Positions 43,764 to 56,582 of a stretch of DNA of 64,000 nt are shown here, one piece after another. This DNA comes from Metallyticus violacea (taxonomy: Eukaryota; Arthropoda; Insecta; Mantodea; Metallyticidae), in assembly GCA_030762175.1 (NCBI GenBank), contig CM060831.1:81214001-81278000 (forward strand), in the 5' to 3' direction. Positions within the stretch are counted from its first letter, which is position 1, and every line of letters begins with the position of its first letter. The position numbers were made by a program, and so were the translations under genes. Below the pieces are notes generated by a model. That model worked only from the letters and a program-made list of their open reading frames with translations, did not search any database and was not told where the DNA came from.

Positions 43764-44510
43764 TGTTTACTTTACCGATTACCGTAATGAAGGTTAAGAT
43801 TTGTTAAACTGCAGTCCACCGATTAACATTTTAGGTTATGTTGCAAAAAAAACATGAAATAAAGTAAAGACAAGTGCATAATAGTTTGCAGTTTTTGAAC
43901 TCGATAGCGTCATTGTCTGCTATTATGTATCCAAAGATCATCATAAATTCATTTACACTTGCACAATTTTAAACTCCTATTATTCTTACTCTTTTGCATT
44001 TCAAACCATAGACATGGAGCCATTATTTGGACGATTGTCATGTGATCATGTGAACCAATAGTAGGAGCGATTTTCAACACACCTCCACTGCATAGCAAAT
44101 CACAAGTGAGACGAATCCACAACTTTATGAAAATAAAAGCACTCAGTATTTATTTTCCATGAAGCAAATATTATGCATAACAAAATAGTAATGCGACATA
44201 CCGTTTCATATGAAATAAAAATTTAAATAACTATATTTAATTTATTTTATTTCTTATAAAAAATTACCCTGTCTGAAGTAACTCAGGCTGTCATTGGTTA
44301 TACATTATGGTGCAAATTTTCATACCAAGATAAATAAGGGGGAGGGTTCCGCTTAGTCAACTTCCCTATCCGTGATTCTCAGAAGGTTGGTGTGGCGTAG
44401 GCAGAGGCGTAATAGCGTGTAAGGTATTGACATAACCGAAGAAGCCGTCACTTGCCCGGTGAGCGTAAATTGGGAAGCAGGGAGGAGTTTGTGTCTTTCG
44501 TGCGCGAGGA
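43764..44510. promoter_or_regulatory. Shared upstream region of two divergent genes
   Basis: 747 bp separate the start codon of the unknown - strand gene from that of PRODH. The PRODH side (44340-44510) is richer in G, C and CG steps than the surrounding introns, as in a 5' UTR/promoter. No specific factor sites could be assigned. Confidence 0.55.
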
Positions 44511-44855
44511 ATGGCGTTTTTGAGGGCTGCTCTCCGGTCCAATGTATATCGAAAGTTCGGCATTAGTGGTCTTCAGAACGTAGAAAGAAGTTCCGTATAT
44601 TGTGTGAAGTTTTCCTTCCTTCCTGTGGAATCTATCGGGCCATTTACGTTAAAGTCTACACATGCTGCGAGTGCAATTGGCTACGATACAGATGTCGACA
44701 GAAAGTTTTCACAGCAACATCCGCGCGATCCTTTGGACCTCACTTTCGAGGATCACGTCGCTGCCTTTAAAAGCAAGACGACCTGGGAGATTCTCCGGGC
44801 ATACGTCGTCTACACGCTCTGTTCGTTCGAGTACTTGGTTGAAAATAACATGACG
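44511..44855 (+). CDS. PRODH: Proline dehydrogenase, first coding exon (partial gene)
   Basis: Proline dehydrogenase (sluggish-A in Drosophila) is a mitochondrial inner-membrane flavoenzyme that oxidises proline to pyrroline-5-carboxylate. This exon gives 115 codons. An Arg-rich N-terminus (MAFLRAALRSNVYRK) fits a mitochondrial presequence. It is followed by the conserved HPRDPLDLTFEDHVAAFKSK, TTWEILRAYVVYTLCS and EYLVENNM. The exon ends in phase 0 at ACG before donor GTAAGA (44856). Insect homologues exceed 600 residues; the barrel and FAD-binding parts must lie in later exons. I did not find any of these before 64000, so a first intron of at least 19 kb is inferred. The start is set by the first ATG, in GAGGAATGG context. 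Confidence 0.9.
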
Positions 44856-45980
44856 GTAAGAGAAACTTTTTTAAAACGTTTAACTCAATTTACTCTTGTA
44901 ATGGCAAATCTACGTTAGAAATGAAATTGCGTAACATGTTAATGTGCCCCTACATCAATTCATGTTGATTTATTGGTCCTGATTAATCATACAATGCACA
45001 TAATGCAAGGTAGATTTGCAAAACATTAAAAATTATATAAGGTTAGCAATAATATACAAAGTCATCATATGCTACACCATAGTGTAAAATAAATATTTAA
45101 AACCTGTTCAAACACACTAGAATAAAATGATTTATAAAGAAATTAAATATATTAATTTCAACAGCTTTGCAAATGTAGATAACTGTTATAATAAAATAAA
45201 TTTTATTTCATACAATAGAAATATTATCACTCTTATTTAAAAACTCATTTAATGAGTAGAAACAGTGATCAAATCAATATGCCATTACTGTCCTTTTAAA
45301 TAAAGTTAGCTTTGCAATTACTTTAATTTGAAGTGGTAATTTCTTGTATTATTTGATGGACATTCGAGTTGTACTATTTTGGTAGATATTGGTATTGGCT
45401 CTCATTATATGAAGATCTGCTTTTATTGTTAAGGTTGTTTTGTGGATGATTTTTAGTGACTGCATTTCATATGAACTTAGTACGGTAACAATAGAGGTTT
45501 AAGCAGTGATTTTAACTATTTATTGTATGGTTCTCAAATTTACAAAAAGCATTCAAATAGTACGGTGTATTACTTTCACAAGAAAATATTAATATATCAT
45601 CAACACACTGCTGAGATTACCATTGCTTTAAAATAGTAAAGTGCATGTTTAGTGAATCCTATGTATATATCTTGTTTTGTATTCCCTCAGTTGAGCAAGA
45701 GCTCTAGAATGTAGAACATATCAAAAATAAACAAATATAATTCAGATAAATTGATTAAAAATATTCTTCCATACTGTAAAAGGTTAGAGCTATCAAGAAT
45801 TTTTAAGAACAATTTTGAATGATATTAATTTATGTTCATTACCTAATAATTTAATTCTTTTGTGTAGGCCATTGCATCCCTGAATTACAGAATACTAGGC
45901 AACCTTCTGAAAGAGCTAAAATTAGCTAGCCACTTATGCAAATCATTCTTGTTTCTAGTATATATACTGATTTTTATTTT
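44856..45980. other. PRODH intron, nothing assigned
   Basis: AT-rich intronic sequence without a recognised repeat. Confidence 0.4.
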
Positions 45981-45989
45981 TTATTTTTT

Positions 45990-46400
45990 TTAATGTACCC
46001 AGAAATTCAACTTGAAGCATTTCATACAAAAGAAAAGCAAGAATTCAAATCAGAAGATAAATCATGGTAACAGATTAAGAGCAGCAGGAATAAAAACTCT
46101 CAAGCAGCAAGAAAGAATGCAGTAGCAATATTCAGGCTCAACACACAATGATTATTTGACTGGCCACCTACACAAAATTAATATAAAAAATTCACCTGCA
46201 CAAACTATCTGCAAGGACCCACCAAATATCATGAACAAAGGACCAACTCAAGGCAGCACAATAGACTCAATAAAAGGATTTAACTTAATTTACCATCTTT
46301 GTACTGGGAAGCAAGAAAGAATGACTTCTAAAGCTCTCCATTGGATTAAAGAAAAACATGATTATCTGCCACATAACACATATATTCCCATGTGAAAGTA
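45990..46400 (+). mobile_element. LINE C-terminal fragment
   Basis: Read with one frame change: ARKNAVAIFRLNTQ, then LTGHLHKINIKNSPAQTICK. This resembles the A..FRL.T.HD.L..HL.+I.I..S..C..C ending of LINE ORF2 after RNase H. Confidence 0.5.
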
Positions 46401-46639
46401 AGCACGTTTAATTTTATGAAAGAAATCCACAAAATTCTCATTTTTTTTCTCTCTCTCTTACAGACTGATATTCTCATTGCTTTTTATTTGCAAACTGAAA
46501 ACTTTTTCTCTACAACAAAATTTGCCCCCCAAAATAATTGCATACTTCATAACAGAAAAAGAATATATCAAATTACATCATATGTAAGTCTTCTTTTTGT
46601 AGAAGATAATATAAAAGTCTTAAAGTAAAATAGGCTGAA

Positions 46640-47440
46640 ATAAGTTTGAGAAGAATCATTTCAACATGTTTCTTCCAGATAAGCTTTTGATTAACTTGTA
46701 ATCCTAAGAATTTTGTATGACTGATTTATTTTATAGTCTGATTATGTAAATTGATAGTAAGATCTGATTATTCTTTGTTCTGAATTTAATATGATTTGTC
46801 TTATCCTTGCATGTTGTGCACATTTTCAGTAATAATAATTTGCCATATCCATATTCAGAGACATTTCTTACATGAAACCATGAGTTTATTTCATAAAAGG
46901 CTCTTGTAGATATACTTGATAAATATTTGTGTGATTTCAGTGTTAAAAGTAAGCTAATATCATTTGCAAAAAATAGTACTTTTGATTCATAATTCAACTT
47001 AAATGGTAGGGCATTGATAAAAATTAATAAAAAGTTGAGGACCCTACATTGATAACTTTTTTAATATTCATGATCTATAATTCTATACAGTCAAATGGGT
47101 TTGTTAATTGTAAAATATCCCCTCTGTGTTTCTTACTATCTGGTGTTTCCAGGATTTTGTAGTGAATTTAAAGAGTGACATTGTTGTTTTACATGCAATT
47201 TTGAAAATCAAATTGTGAGAATGTTAAAATGTTATGTTTAGGTAGTTTATGACACAGTTATGCATAACTTTTGTAAAAGCTTTAAAAATTAAGTTAAACA
47301 TAATATGGGTCTGTAGTTTGATGGTAGATTTTGTCATTCTTTTTGAAAAGTAGTTTAATTTCAGCAGCCTTTCTTGAAATATTGTCAATATTAAGGAATG
47401 GTCACAAATATGACTAAGGGCTTTGCCAAGTTTAGATGAA
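46640..47440 (-). mobile_element. LINE reverse transcriptase fragment
   Basis: - strand 46997-46731: LFFANDISLLLT (degenerate F-ADD box), then an NSWF block and KTNHIKFRTKN. This is the order seen in the palm of Jockey-like reverse transcriptases. Decayed. Confidence 0.55.
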
Positions 47441-47449
47441 CGATTTTGT

Positions 47450-48770
47450 AATGGTTAAGTACTTCTCATTCCATGCAGACAAAGTTTTGCGTTTGAGTAA
47501 CTATAATTTGACTTCCCTGGGAGAAGTTAGACTAAATGTAAATTTATAATGAAAATTATGGTTCTTACATATTTTGTTAACAGATCTTGTGCCTACTCTT
47601 ACACTAATGGTATATTGGGTTTAGGCTGCAACTTAAAAACATTAAAGGCCTATCAGCTTTGCTAGGACCATAGACATTACTTGTAGTTTAGTTTATTTTC
47701 ATCCTTTTGATTATACATGTACAATATAGGATGTGTCATGCTGTTAACCTACCTAGATGTAAATGGAATAAGTAAATATAAATGTATATTTACGTATTCC
47801 ATTTTATCATTACATAATGTCAAGCTAATTTTATGTATAAAATTCTTCGACTATAATTAATAAGAATACCTTGATAAATTAGATTTGATTGTACTATGTT
47901 ATACATACAATTAATTAGGATATTGGACCCAGTCACAGATTATTAGTTGCAGATCTAATTTCATCACGAATTAATTTCGATATTATTACGACTCGTACCG
48001 TGAATAAATGTAATGCATATCATAGTCTCCGAGAATAGTGGGAGTAGAAGACCTCTAAATTCATAGGTTAATTAAACTACTGAAGCAACAAAACTTATGT
48101 CGCCTTCCCACCCGTTATTATGAGTAGTCATTTGGTAAGGGTATTTTTCTCGTTGTCCTTTTAGGATACCAAATCCGTATATTTGATAGGCTCCTACTCC
48201 TTTCATTTCGCGAATGGAGCAGAATCGATTATCACTTGTAACCTCATGTCCGAGTACGTCGGCTTAGTATTTAACTGGAGTATGTATGTCAAAGAATGCA
48301 GTGCATGTGAGCGATTGATGCTCAAAAAGTTTCTTAACGTTACCTTTCCTTGAGAGTGGTAAAAGGATTATTAGACTTGTGTTACCGGATATGAAACAAT
48401 TGCGTCACTTAAACACAATATGGCTTTACAGTCTGGCGTGTAAAAATGGTGCCAGGAATGCTCAATGACGGATTGTGTTAAGTGCCAAGCGCATGTGGAA
48501 AACTTAATGTACTAATTTTGTCCGTCGTACTTATGAATCAGTATGTAAATCACAAAACAAACCTGAAGTCGGAAAAAAAAAAGTCTGTAAATATTCATTT
48601 TTTTTTTTTTCGGTGTTGTGTATTTATGAGGTTATGTTGATATGTAATAGGAAAATGTAAATAAATTGAGATATCGGAGAGAGATATAAAGCACAATTTA
48701 TCTTTTTGGTATAATATCGAAGTAAATAGCGGCTAGTTCATCTTCAGTCATGCTGATAGCTTATTTAATT
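47450..48770. other. PRODH intron, nothing assigned
   Basis: Includes a short hairpin at 47758-47806 (AATGGAATA against TATTCCATT around AAATATAAAT) and poly-A/poly-T runs. No gene seen. Confidence 0.35.
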
Positions 48771-48779
48771 TTTAGTTTG

Positions 48780-49074
48780 TTGATTTGGTTTATTTACGGA
48801 CACTCTTTAACATCTCAGGTCATCAGCGTCCCAGTCAATTCAGGGCGTGAAACGGCCGACAAATTTTGCTCAGAGGTCTCTTCTTTCAGACTTGAGGTTC
48901 ATTTTCGTGCCGTAAATGTACGACACGAGACCCACGGCTTTACTTCCCTTCCGAAGGAAGCCATGCTTAGAATTTTTACGCCCCGAAAAAAATCCATCAA
49001 TCCTGGCCGGGTTTGAACCTGCGATCTTGGGTTTAGCAGGCAAGTATGGTTACCACTACACCATCTGGACTGAC
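48780..49074 (-). mobile_element. SINE-A, full length, with target duplication
   Basis: Close to the family consensus. The flanks TAATTTTTAGTT (48766-48777) and TAATTTTCAGTT (49075-49086) differ by one base, indicating a fairly recent insertion. Confidence 0.92.
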
Positions 49075-49179
49075 TAATTTTCAGTTAAAAGTTGGACTTG
49101 AAGTAGAACATAACATATAAGAAAATAATTTTATCCAGTTTAAAACTAAAACAGATATTAGAATTGACTATTAGTTACA

Positions 49180-49700
49180 CTATTTTCAATGTAAGGAAAG
49201 TTCCTCGCATCAAGCTCTTGGAGCTAGAAATTGACAAACTAAATGGAAAGAAACACGTAGAGACTACAGTTCCAAACCTCAGTGGTGCCTGCTGAGAAAT
49301 ATGGATAGGCTTGTCAAACAAAATGCATTAAGATTAGAGTATTATGCATATTTTCATTTCAACTTGAGATATGGGAGTTTTCTGGGGCAGTTCTACCAAC
49401 AATAAGAAAGGGTACTAAAAAGAGTGATGAGAACATTCTGTGGTGTTGGTTCTCGATAATCGTTTTAATTATTATTTAAGAAGCTTGATATTCCTACTCT
49501 TGCTGTACAGTACGTATATTCTCTCTAGAGCTTGTTATTGACAACTTTGATAACTTTAAAATGAAGTTTTCTATACATAATTAGAATACTGACTTAAATA
49601 GACCAATAAATTCACTAAAACATTTCCAGATGGAAGCTATTACTGTGTAGTGCAGGTGTATAACAGCCTTCCAGCTTTCTTGAAATTATGTAATTCACTA
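49180..49700 (+). mobile_element. LINE reverse transcriptase C-terminal fragment
   Basis: + strand: LEIDKLNGKKHVET, a YYLRSLIFLLLLYS-like block, and a VYNSLPAFLK ending typical of LINE ORF2 tails. Decayed. Confidence 0.5.
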
Positions 49701-50986
49701 TTCAGTATCCATAAGTGTTGCTATCAGGTAGTCAAGATGTGGCTTGAGGAAATGAAGCTTCAAACTCATATTACAGCCGAGCAGTCTGAAATTTTTCAGC
49801 ATATCTCTGACAATTTCTTTGTATTGAGGGTCTTTCACATTGGCCAGAAATTTCTTAACAACCTCTCCGAATCCATTCCACGCACCTTTTTCAATTTCAT
49901 TCATAGAGCTGGTAAAATTAACCTCTTTCATCAATTTCCTTATCTGTGGTTCATCAAGTACTCCCTCTTTTAGCTTGTGACAATGATGGAAACTTTGTGC
50001 ATTAGTACTGGAAGCAAGGGCAACTTTTGTCAAATGCTTTCACGAATTGTTTCATTATGCCAAGTATAATGTGTAATGGAGGGAGTAGAATTTTTTGACG
50101 ATCAACAAGAGGCATATTAACATTTTTTGATCCAGGTTCCAGTTGCTGCCTCTCAGGTCATTGTTCAGTTTTCCAATGTTTGTCCCTCGCCCTGCTATCT
50201 CATTCGCAAAGAAAAAGTAATGTTGTGTATTTTCCCTGTTGTCGTATTAACAGACCAATGACTTTCAAGTCACCACACATTTGCCCCTCATGGTCGCGGT
50301 TGAATAACATTTCACACATGCACACAAAACACAAGTTGATCTTCTGCGTAGTGCTTGTGGACTGTGTTTCACGGTTCCTATATCATGAAAATGTAACGCC
50401 AAGCGATAACAAATTCTTCTTCTGTAGTCTTGAGCCCAGTAATTCACTTTTTTGTTCTGAGAGGCCTAAATCCCTCACATAATCATTTAAAAATGTTGTG
50501 GTGAATTGTCACATTCTTCTGGATCAGAAACCAACTCATTGTCGGAAATCACAAAGCTGCTTTCAGATTCACTAAAATTAAGGTCTGTTAGTGATGTAGG
50601 TATGGGTAGTTCGGGCTCATGAGGGATAGGCCATGTAACTGAGTTCAGATTTGGATATTTAATTCCTACCTTATTTTGTTTGTTGTAGTCAGCAATGTTG
50701 CACATACAAAAGTAACAATCCTCATGGTGATTGTGTTGCTCTCTCCATATCATTGGTTGGCAAAAGCCATTGCCTTCCTTTTTCCTTCATACCAACAACG
50801 TAATCCCTCAATGCAACTGTTACGTGAGGCGCAAACGATTTATACTGATCACCAACTTTCTCTTTGAAATATGAGTAATATAGTTTGTTTGTGTGTCCCG
50901 TCAAACATATAACACTCACAAGTGTAACAAAACTTCTCTGAGAACTTTGTAGACTGTCTCCTGCGTAATCCTGATGCAGAAGTCAT
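49698..50986 (-). pseudogene. Decayed copy of a multi-copy insect gene family
   Basis: Intronless on the - strand. From a Met at 50986: KFCYTCECY, FAPHVTV, then across a frameshift REQHNHHEDCYFCMCNI, IKYPNLNSVTWPIPHEPELP, and later a KLKEGVLDEPQIRKLMK, GAWNGFGEVVKKFLAN and MLKNFRLLGCNMSLKLHFL block (50033-49698). I remember very similar sequences as abundant uncharacterised proteins in several insect genomes. They are probably carried by or derived from a mobile element. Frameshifts and stops show it is not functional. No terminal repeats were identified. Confidence 0.55.
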
Positions 50987-51149
50987 ACTTAGCACTACAC
51001 ATACAGAAGACGAACGTGCGTATTAACACAAGTTTTCAGCTCAACTGAAGTTGAGATCTATGATAGCAGTAAATGTAAACATAAATACTTCACAAGAAGA
51101 CAGACCTGACTCATAGAACAAAACTGATAAGTGCTGGGAATTTATTTTT

Positions 51150-51180
51150 ATTTATGGACACTAACATCTCAGGCCATCGT
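51150..51180 (-). repeat. SINE-A tail fragment
   Basis: TTTATGGACACTAACATCTC and CAGGCCATCG match the antisense SINE-A tail with a short internal deletion. Confidence 0.6.
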
Positions 51181-51189
51181 GCTGGGAAT

Positions 51190-52061
51190 ATAAACAATGC
51201 AAGTCAACCGTTGCCGACATCTTGCGCCGCGAACTTACGCCACTCTATCTTTTTCAAACTGTATTAGTACATATAAAATATAGGGATTCTGTGTTCATCT
51301 TTCATGCAGAAGATACTTGAAGAGTTGTTCAGAAATTAGATCCATTGGTGCAGGAGAACTGATGATTGTAAATGGTCAACATTATGTAGATTGTGTGGCA
51401 TACAAAAAGGGCAACACTCCAGCCTCTTCTGTAAGAAGGAATTGTATTTTCAGTACGCAGGTGTTTTAAACATGAAGTGTTGTAGCGGTGAGATTTAGCG
51501 GCGCCAGCTGCCGGGAATGGTATTGGAGGTTGCGCAGTAAGCAGCCGACTTGCGAATGGAAGGTTTTAAATGTGCCTCAGTGCAATTCACTGGACACGAC
51601 ATAACATATGTTATCTCTGTCCTCTGTTGTGAACAGGAACCTATGCTCGAAATAGAAGTGTTTTTACTTTTTAATCAGTGTTTTTAGTGTTTAATTGTCA
51701 AGTGTTAATCTGATTTTTCTAGTTTGCTCGACAGTGTGAAATGCCCTAACTGGCGGTTTTCATTCATAGCGTTTTACATTAGTGTGAAATAAACGAGAAG
51801 CAGAAATATAAAAGGCATTATATAGTGACGCAGATTTCGCTTTGTTCCCATCAACTCACGTTCTTCAAATGCAAAAGACAAGTGAAGGTAGTAAAAATAA
51901 ATATTTAATCTCCAAGGTAACGTAATGCAGGGAAACAGTATAAACACACAACAAAAGCGGGATATATACTACGTCTATGTACATATAAGAACTATCAGCT
52001 CTTGTCTGCAATCAAACAGCCTGGAATTTCAGTCATTCATATTTTTAGTGTGAGTGTGTGT

Positions 52062-52096
<35 letters not shown>

Positions 52097-52376
52097 GGTT
52101 TCTCAAGACGGAAAGTGTTTATTTTATGGGGTTCTTAAGTGGAACAAGTTGTGAAACTCTTTCGTACTAATGCTAACAAAGAGTCTCAGGCAATTGCAGA
52201 GGTGCCTGAGATGTGTAAAAAGCTTGGCATTGACATAAACACTCAAAGTCGGACAGTACATCAGACATGCAAATGTAATGTTTCTGGAAGAATATTACCC
52301 AATTTCCTTTTACATTCAATTTTTGGGTAATTTCAGCACCCAACTTTGTCTCTTATCTCATAAGAACTGGCCGATC
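51190..52376. other. PRODH intron, partly GC-richer, nothing assigned
   Basis: 51480-51600 is locally rich in G, C and CG steps (for example GCGGCGCCAGCTGCCGGG), unlike nearby intron. It could be a promoter, an exon of an unseen transcript or a transposon end. Contains TG/TC microsatellite at 52049-52093. Confidence 0.3.
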
Positions 52377-52440
52377 GCCTCCGTAGTTTGCTACTACTAA
52401 ACCGAAGGTCCTGGGTTAGATCAGGTCGTGTCAAACTACC
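52377..52440 (+). repeat. tRNA-like SINE head fragment
   Basis: GCCTCCGTAGTTTGCTAC, then GAAGGTCCTGGGTTAGATC. It looks like the head of a further tRNA-derived SINE with a degenerate B box; poly-T follows. Confidence 0.45.
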
Positions 52441-52668
52441 TCGAAAGTTTTTGTTTGTTTTTTTTTTTTTTCATCGTGTCTTCTGTATTCAAGTCCAATC
52501 ATATATAGACATCGCGAGAAGACCAACATGGTCAAAGCGAAAATAAATAATACGTAAATGAAATAACTTTTGCTACAGGCCTTCAGTTGTCTTCTGCCAC
52601 ATTCTCAAGTCAACATTCCAACTTCAGTTCAGATTGAAGCATGGGCCTTACTACAGTAGTCGAATGTA

Positions 52669-52961
52669 GTATTTTTGTTTATAGTATTTAACGCCTGTTT
52701 TTACTACTGAGGCACCACAGGCGGTGGACACTGATGATACATGAGATGAAATTATATATTGAGAAAGGATTTATTTTTTTTAGGAAGGAAACGTTCCAGG
52801 CCTAAGTTTAGGGTCCCTCCCCGGCATTTGCCAGTTATGAGGACTGAGGAAAACCTGGAAAAAACCTCAGACAGGGAGGAGGGTCCTGGCGGGATTCGAA
52901 CCCCAGACCTTCCACTCACGAGTCTGCACCTTAACGACCTCAACCACCCGTGGTGGTTTCT
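52669..52961 (-). mobile_element. SINE-B, full length
   Basis: Antisense copy: right end carries the tRNA-like head (on the - strand GTTGAGGTCGTTAAGGTGC and B box GGGGTTCGAATCCC). The body includes GGACTGAGGAAAACC and the tail GTGGACACTGATGATAC. GAATGTA flanks both sides (52662-52668, 52962-52968). Confidence 0.88.
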
Positions 52962-52989
52962 GAATGTAATGGATATCAGAGTTTGGTGA

Positions 52990-54733
52990 GCTCCATCTTT
53001 GGTATCGCCATCTAATTAACTCTATTCGCATTATCTCGTGAATGCAAATCCTGAATTACTGTTGTCTTAAGGGATTTTGATTTTAATAGTTAAGTAGCCA
53101 AGAACACTGTTAAGGAATTAAGAAATTTCAAGCCGAAGTTTGCAAAATTCCTGATTCGTGTGCGCTTTCTCAGAGATTTCTTTGGACTTTGTTCTAGCTT
53201 TTCTCCGGTGTCATCTAGTTTTTCCACTGTTAGAACACGGTTTTTTCCTTTCGGTTTCTAATCAAGAACATGTCCAGTCTTTTCTAAATCTATGCGCAAG
53301 ATTGCCAACCGTTTCTCTGTAAAGGGAACGAACAGCAGGGAACATGTCTATAGATCGTCGTATCACTTTTGTACAGTCACATAGGAATCTTGCATGAAGA
53401 TTCTGTGTGCTAAAGTTAGCAGAATTTCTGGCATTATAACAGTACTAACACTGAAACATATGGTCCCACAATGTTCAACTCCATTACAGCACAAACACTT
53501 TGAGTCAGCACACAAATAGGAGGGAAAGTGTAGGGAGAACAGAATCGGTAAGAAACAGGGCAGGTAAATTCCCGTTAAGCCGGCCACGCGTCCAAATGAA
53601 GACTGCAGAATGAGCCGGAAAAGCGGCGAGCGTTTTTACCCATCGTTAGCAATACAACTTTTAGAAAGATTATATTTTCAACCCTTTGAAGAGATAAATA
53701 AACTTAGCCTGTTGTCTAAATGACAAACATTTGATATGTCACCTATTTGTTGCGTGATTTAATGATACAGCGAAAGTAGTTGGGACCATTTGTGAACTCA
53801 TCAAATAGTCCTATTTTGCGTCTTGTTGAAAATCCGTTTTGAAGCATTTTTAAAGAAAAATTCACTGATTTAAGTTTAGAGATAAATTCGCCAGCAGTTC
53901 GAATCATTTGCTCTCTTATTTGCTGTATAGAGTTCATCATTCATTCATCTTCATCATGGACTTGTCAGAACAATTTAGCTCCGGAGTCCGCTGGTTTAGA
54001 AAGAGCATTATGCTGACCTCTATCTCACAGTGGTCATTACAGAATTACTCGTTGAATTTGAGAGTAGTGACTAGGGATCGTGATCAGGACAAAAACATTT
54101 TCTCTTGGTTTCTGGAAAACTTTTGATGGTGTGCCACTTCATGTAATCACTGAGCAAAGCATGGTCTGGTCCTGTCTTGTCTTTGGCTGTCTTGCCGTGC
54201 TAAATGCAGAAGCATGTTCGGGACATTTAGAAACGCTATTTATAATGTAGTGACACAAATGGCAAATTCCTTTCCTCCAAGATTGAAAAGACTTCGATTT
54301 GATAGACTTTTATCTGCATTACTATAACGAGAGTTAATTTATCTTTTGATTTATTTTTATTTAGCGAATTAAGTTATAAAAAATAATGCTTACAATTATG
54401 AATGTCCAGTTGGTCATTTTAATTTCCGCAAACAGTCTAACAGATGAAGATCGAAGTTAAAGCATGTGCTGTTTTATATTTTCATTTAACAATATGGTAA
54501 CAAACGGAAAACAACTGAATGTATGATAACCCACACATTAATTAAATGTACACAATCTAAAAAATCAAATGATATTGGTTGAAACTTTTCCTGCATTATA
54601 AGCTCAATTTGTGCATCAGACACCTCGCCAAAATGTTTTCATTTGCCCGCTATGTTGATTTCTAGGGCATTCGTTGATGTTTAGGGGAAAGAAGTTATAA
54701 ATATATTTCACTGCGCTGTTCTGATGAATTTGC

Positions 54734-54769
<36 letters not shown>

Positions 54770-56380
54770 GCAGCAAATAGGTGAGATAAAATGAAAGTGA
54801 TAAAACGTATGTGGAGATAGGCAGCTGTGATTGGTTGTAATTCTTAATTTTCCTATATCGAATGTATCACCTGCTAAATTGTCAATGTAATTTCGCGGAT
54901 TGTGAACTCAACCTACAATACTCTTATTGCTATTGCTGTGTGTTAACCGTTCATGTTTTTTCTTACTACATGCACTTGCATTCTTGTTATTCGTCATATT
55001 TGTCACGCTGTATTGCATAACATATGAGAGCTTACTTGCACTTTTATCACTGAATGGGATGCGAATTCGAATTACAGGCTTGCGGTGCCGCGTCGTACCT
55101 TTGTTCAAATCGATCTGCTCATCATGATGACGCAAACCAATAGTAAATATGTCGCCTCACGCTCCCACCTTTTTATTCTTCGTGCTGTGTGCTCCTATTT
55201 GTCCAATAAAATACGTGCATTTTGTTTTTATTTAATAAATTCAGTTTTGCTACGAGCATCCTTTATGAACGTCTGGGAAATATTACCAAATAAGAGGAGA
55301 TAAATACTTCTTTGTAAGCAAGAAGTATTAATTGTTGGTCAAAATTGTTATTAAAATGCTACAGTATAACTCTAGTCACATAAAATTACCACGGTACAAT
55401 TGCGTAGTAAGTTGTTTACAGTGCTAAAATATTGTCAACAGTTGAATATTATATTACGGTAATATTGAGGAAACAATTTATGTATTACTGAAAACAGAAT
55501 CAATCATTAATCTTCATTGCAAAATACACCATTACAGATTAAATAAAAGAATCATCAAGTTTATATTACCCAGTGGCCTAGCCAGAATTTTATCAAAGAG
55601 GAGATTTCAGCTGTATTTGGAATAACTTAAGAGATAAACATTTTAACAAGGGGGGGGGGGGCGAGAAAGAAATGAAAAACTGCTTCCTTTATTCATTTTA
55701 TAAAATGGGTGTTTTACTACTGGAAGCACAGAATCCAGAACTACCTTTATGTGTTAAACAACGTATTGAAGTGTTAATATTTCAGTAGAACAAAGTTGAA
55801 TCTGTAACGCATAGTTGGCGGAATAGCCTCCTGACACGTGTTTCGGCAGTGAGCTCAAAAATTAAAGAAAACTGTTCCCGAAATCGTCGCTAAAACGCTA
55901 ACATGATTTAGAGATCCAAGGTTTCGAAAGTAAGAATGGCCGCCATTGGTGGTTGTATCTAAAATTACAATAATCATAAATTACATCCCCAGTTTGGTGT
56001 GAACATTTGAAAATTACACTCTTAGATTTAGGGTGAATGAACATTTAAACATATCTGGAATGAACAGACATTATGATATAATACTAAAATTATTGTTGCA
56101 GAAAATAAATCTTACAAAAATTAAGACTGGACAGTTATTCGGCAAAATCTGGTGCAAAACCACCTATGTAGCAGGAGTCGAAGATAGAGAAAGTCACAGC
56201 CTGCACACTTTGCATGTTTGTGTTAAATTTTCACTATGCCGCTAACAGGAACACGTGAATCCGTACTGAAATCGTAACCATTCGGCTTTCTTCGCTACGG
56301 CTCGCCATATCACGTTCGGGACTTCGGCCGCTGGATGGGGTCAGTCTGTAAGTTTTAAAAATGGCACACTACTTCTGGAA
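52990..56380. other. PRODH intron, nothing assigned
   Basis: Several 60-75-codon open frames on both strands, none with a recognised domain. An AAT microsatellite lies at 54737-54770 and a G-run at 55650-55662. Confidence 0.35.
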
Positions 56381-56386
56381 AACGAA

Positions 56387-56483
56387 ACACAGGTGTATAA
56401 CAACCTAAAAGACGTATAGTGTTCCAATAGACACAGGTGTATAACAACCTAAAAGACGTATAGTGTTCCAATAGACACAGGTG
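56387..56483. repeat. 44-bp tandem duplication
   Basis: The unit at 56387-56430 (starting ACACAGGTGTATAACAACC) is repeated exactly at 56431-56474. A third partial unit, ACACAGGTG, follows. Confidence 0.95.
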
Positions 56484-56582
56484 GCGGTCGGTACGAATGA
56501 AACGCAAAGGTTTTATTGCAAATTTTTACATTATATAACAGTCATCCAACACACATTTTTCCAGCTTTCAGTAATTCTCTGT

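Noticed and set aside
54737..54770. CRISPR-like regular repeats
   Set aside because: Simple AAT microsatellite. The genome is eukaryotic, and no repeat-spacer pattern exists anywhere in the window.
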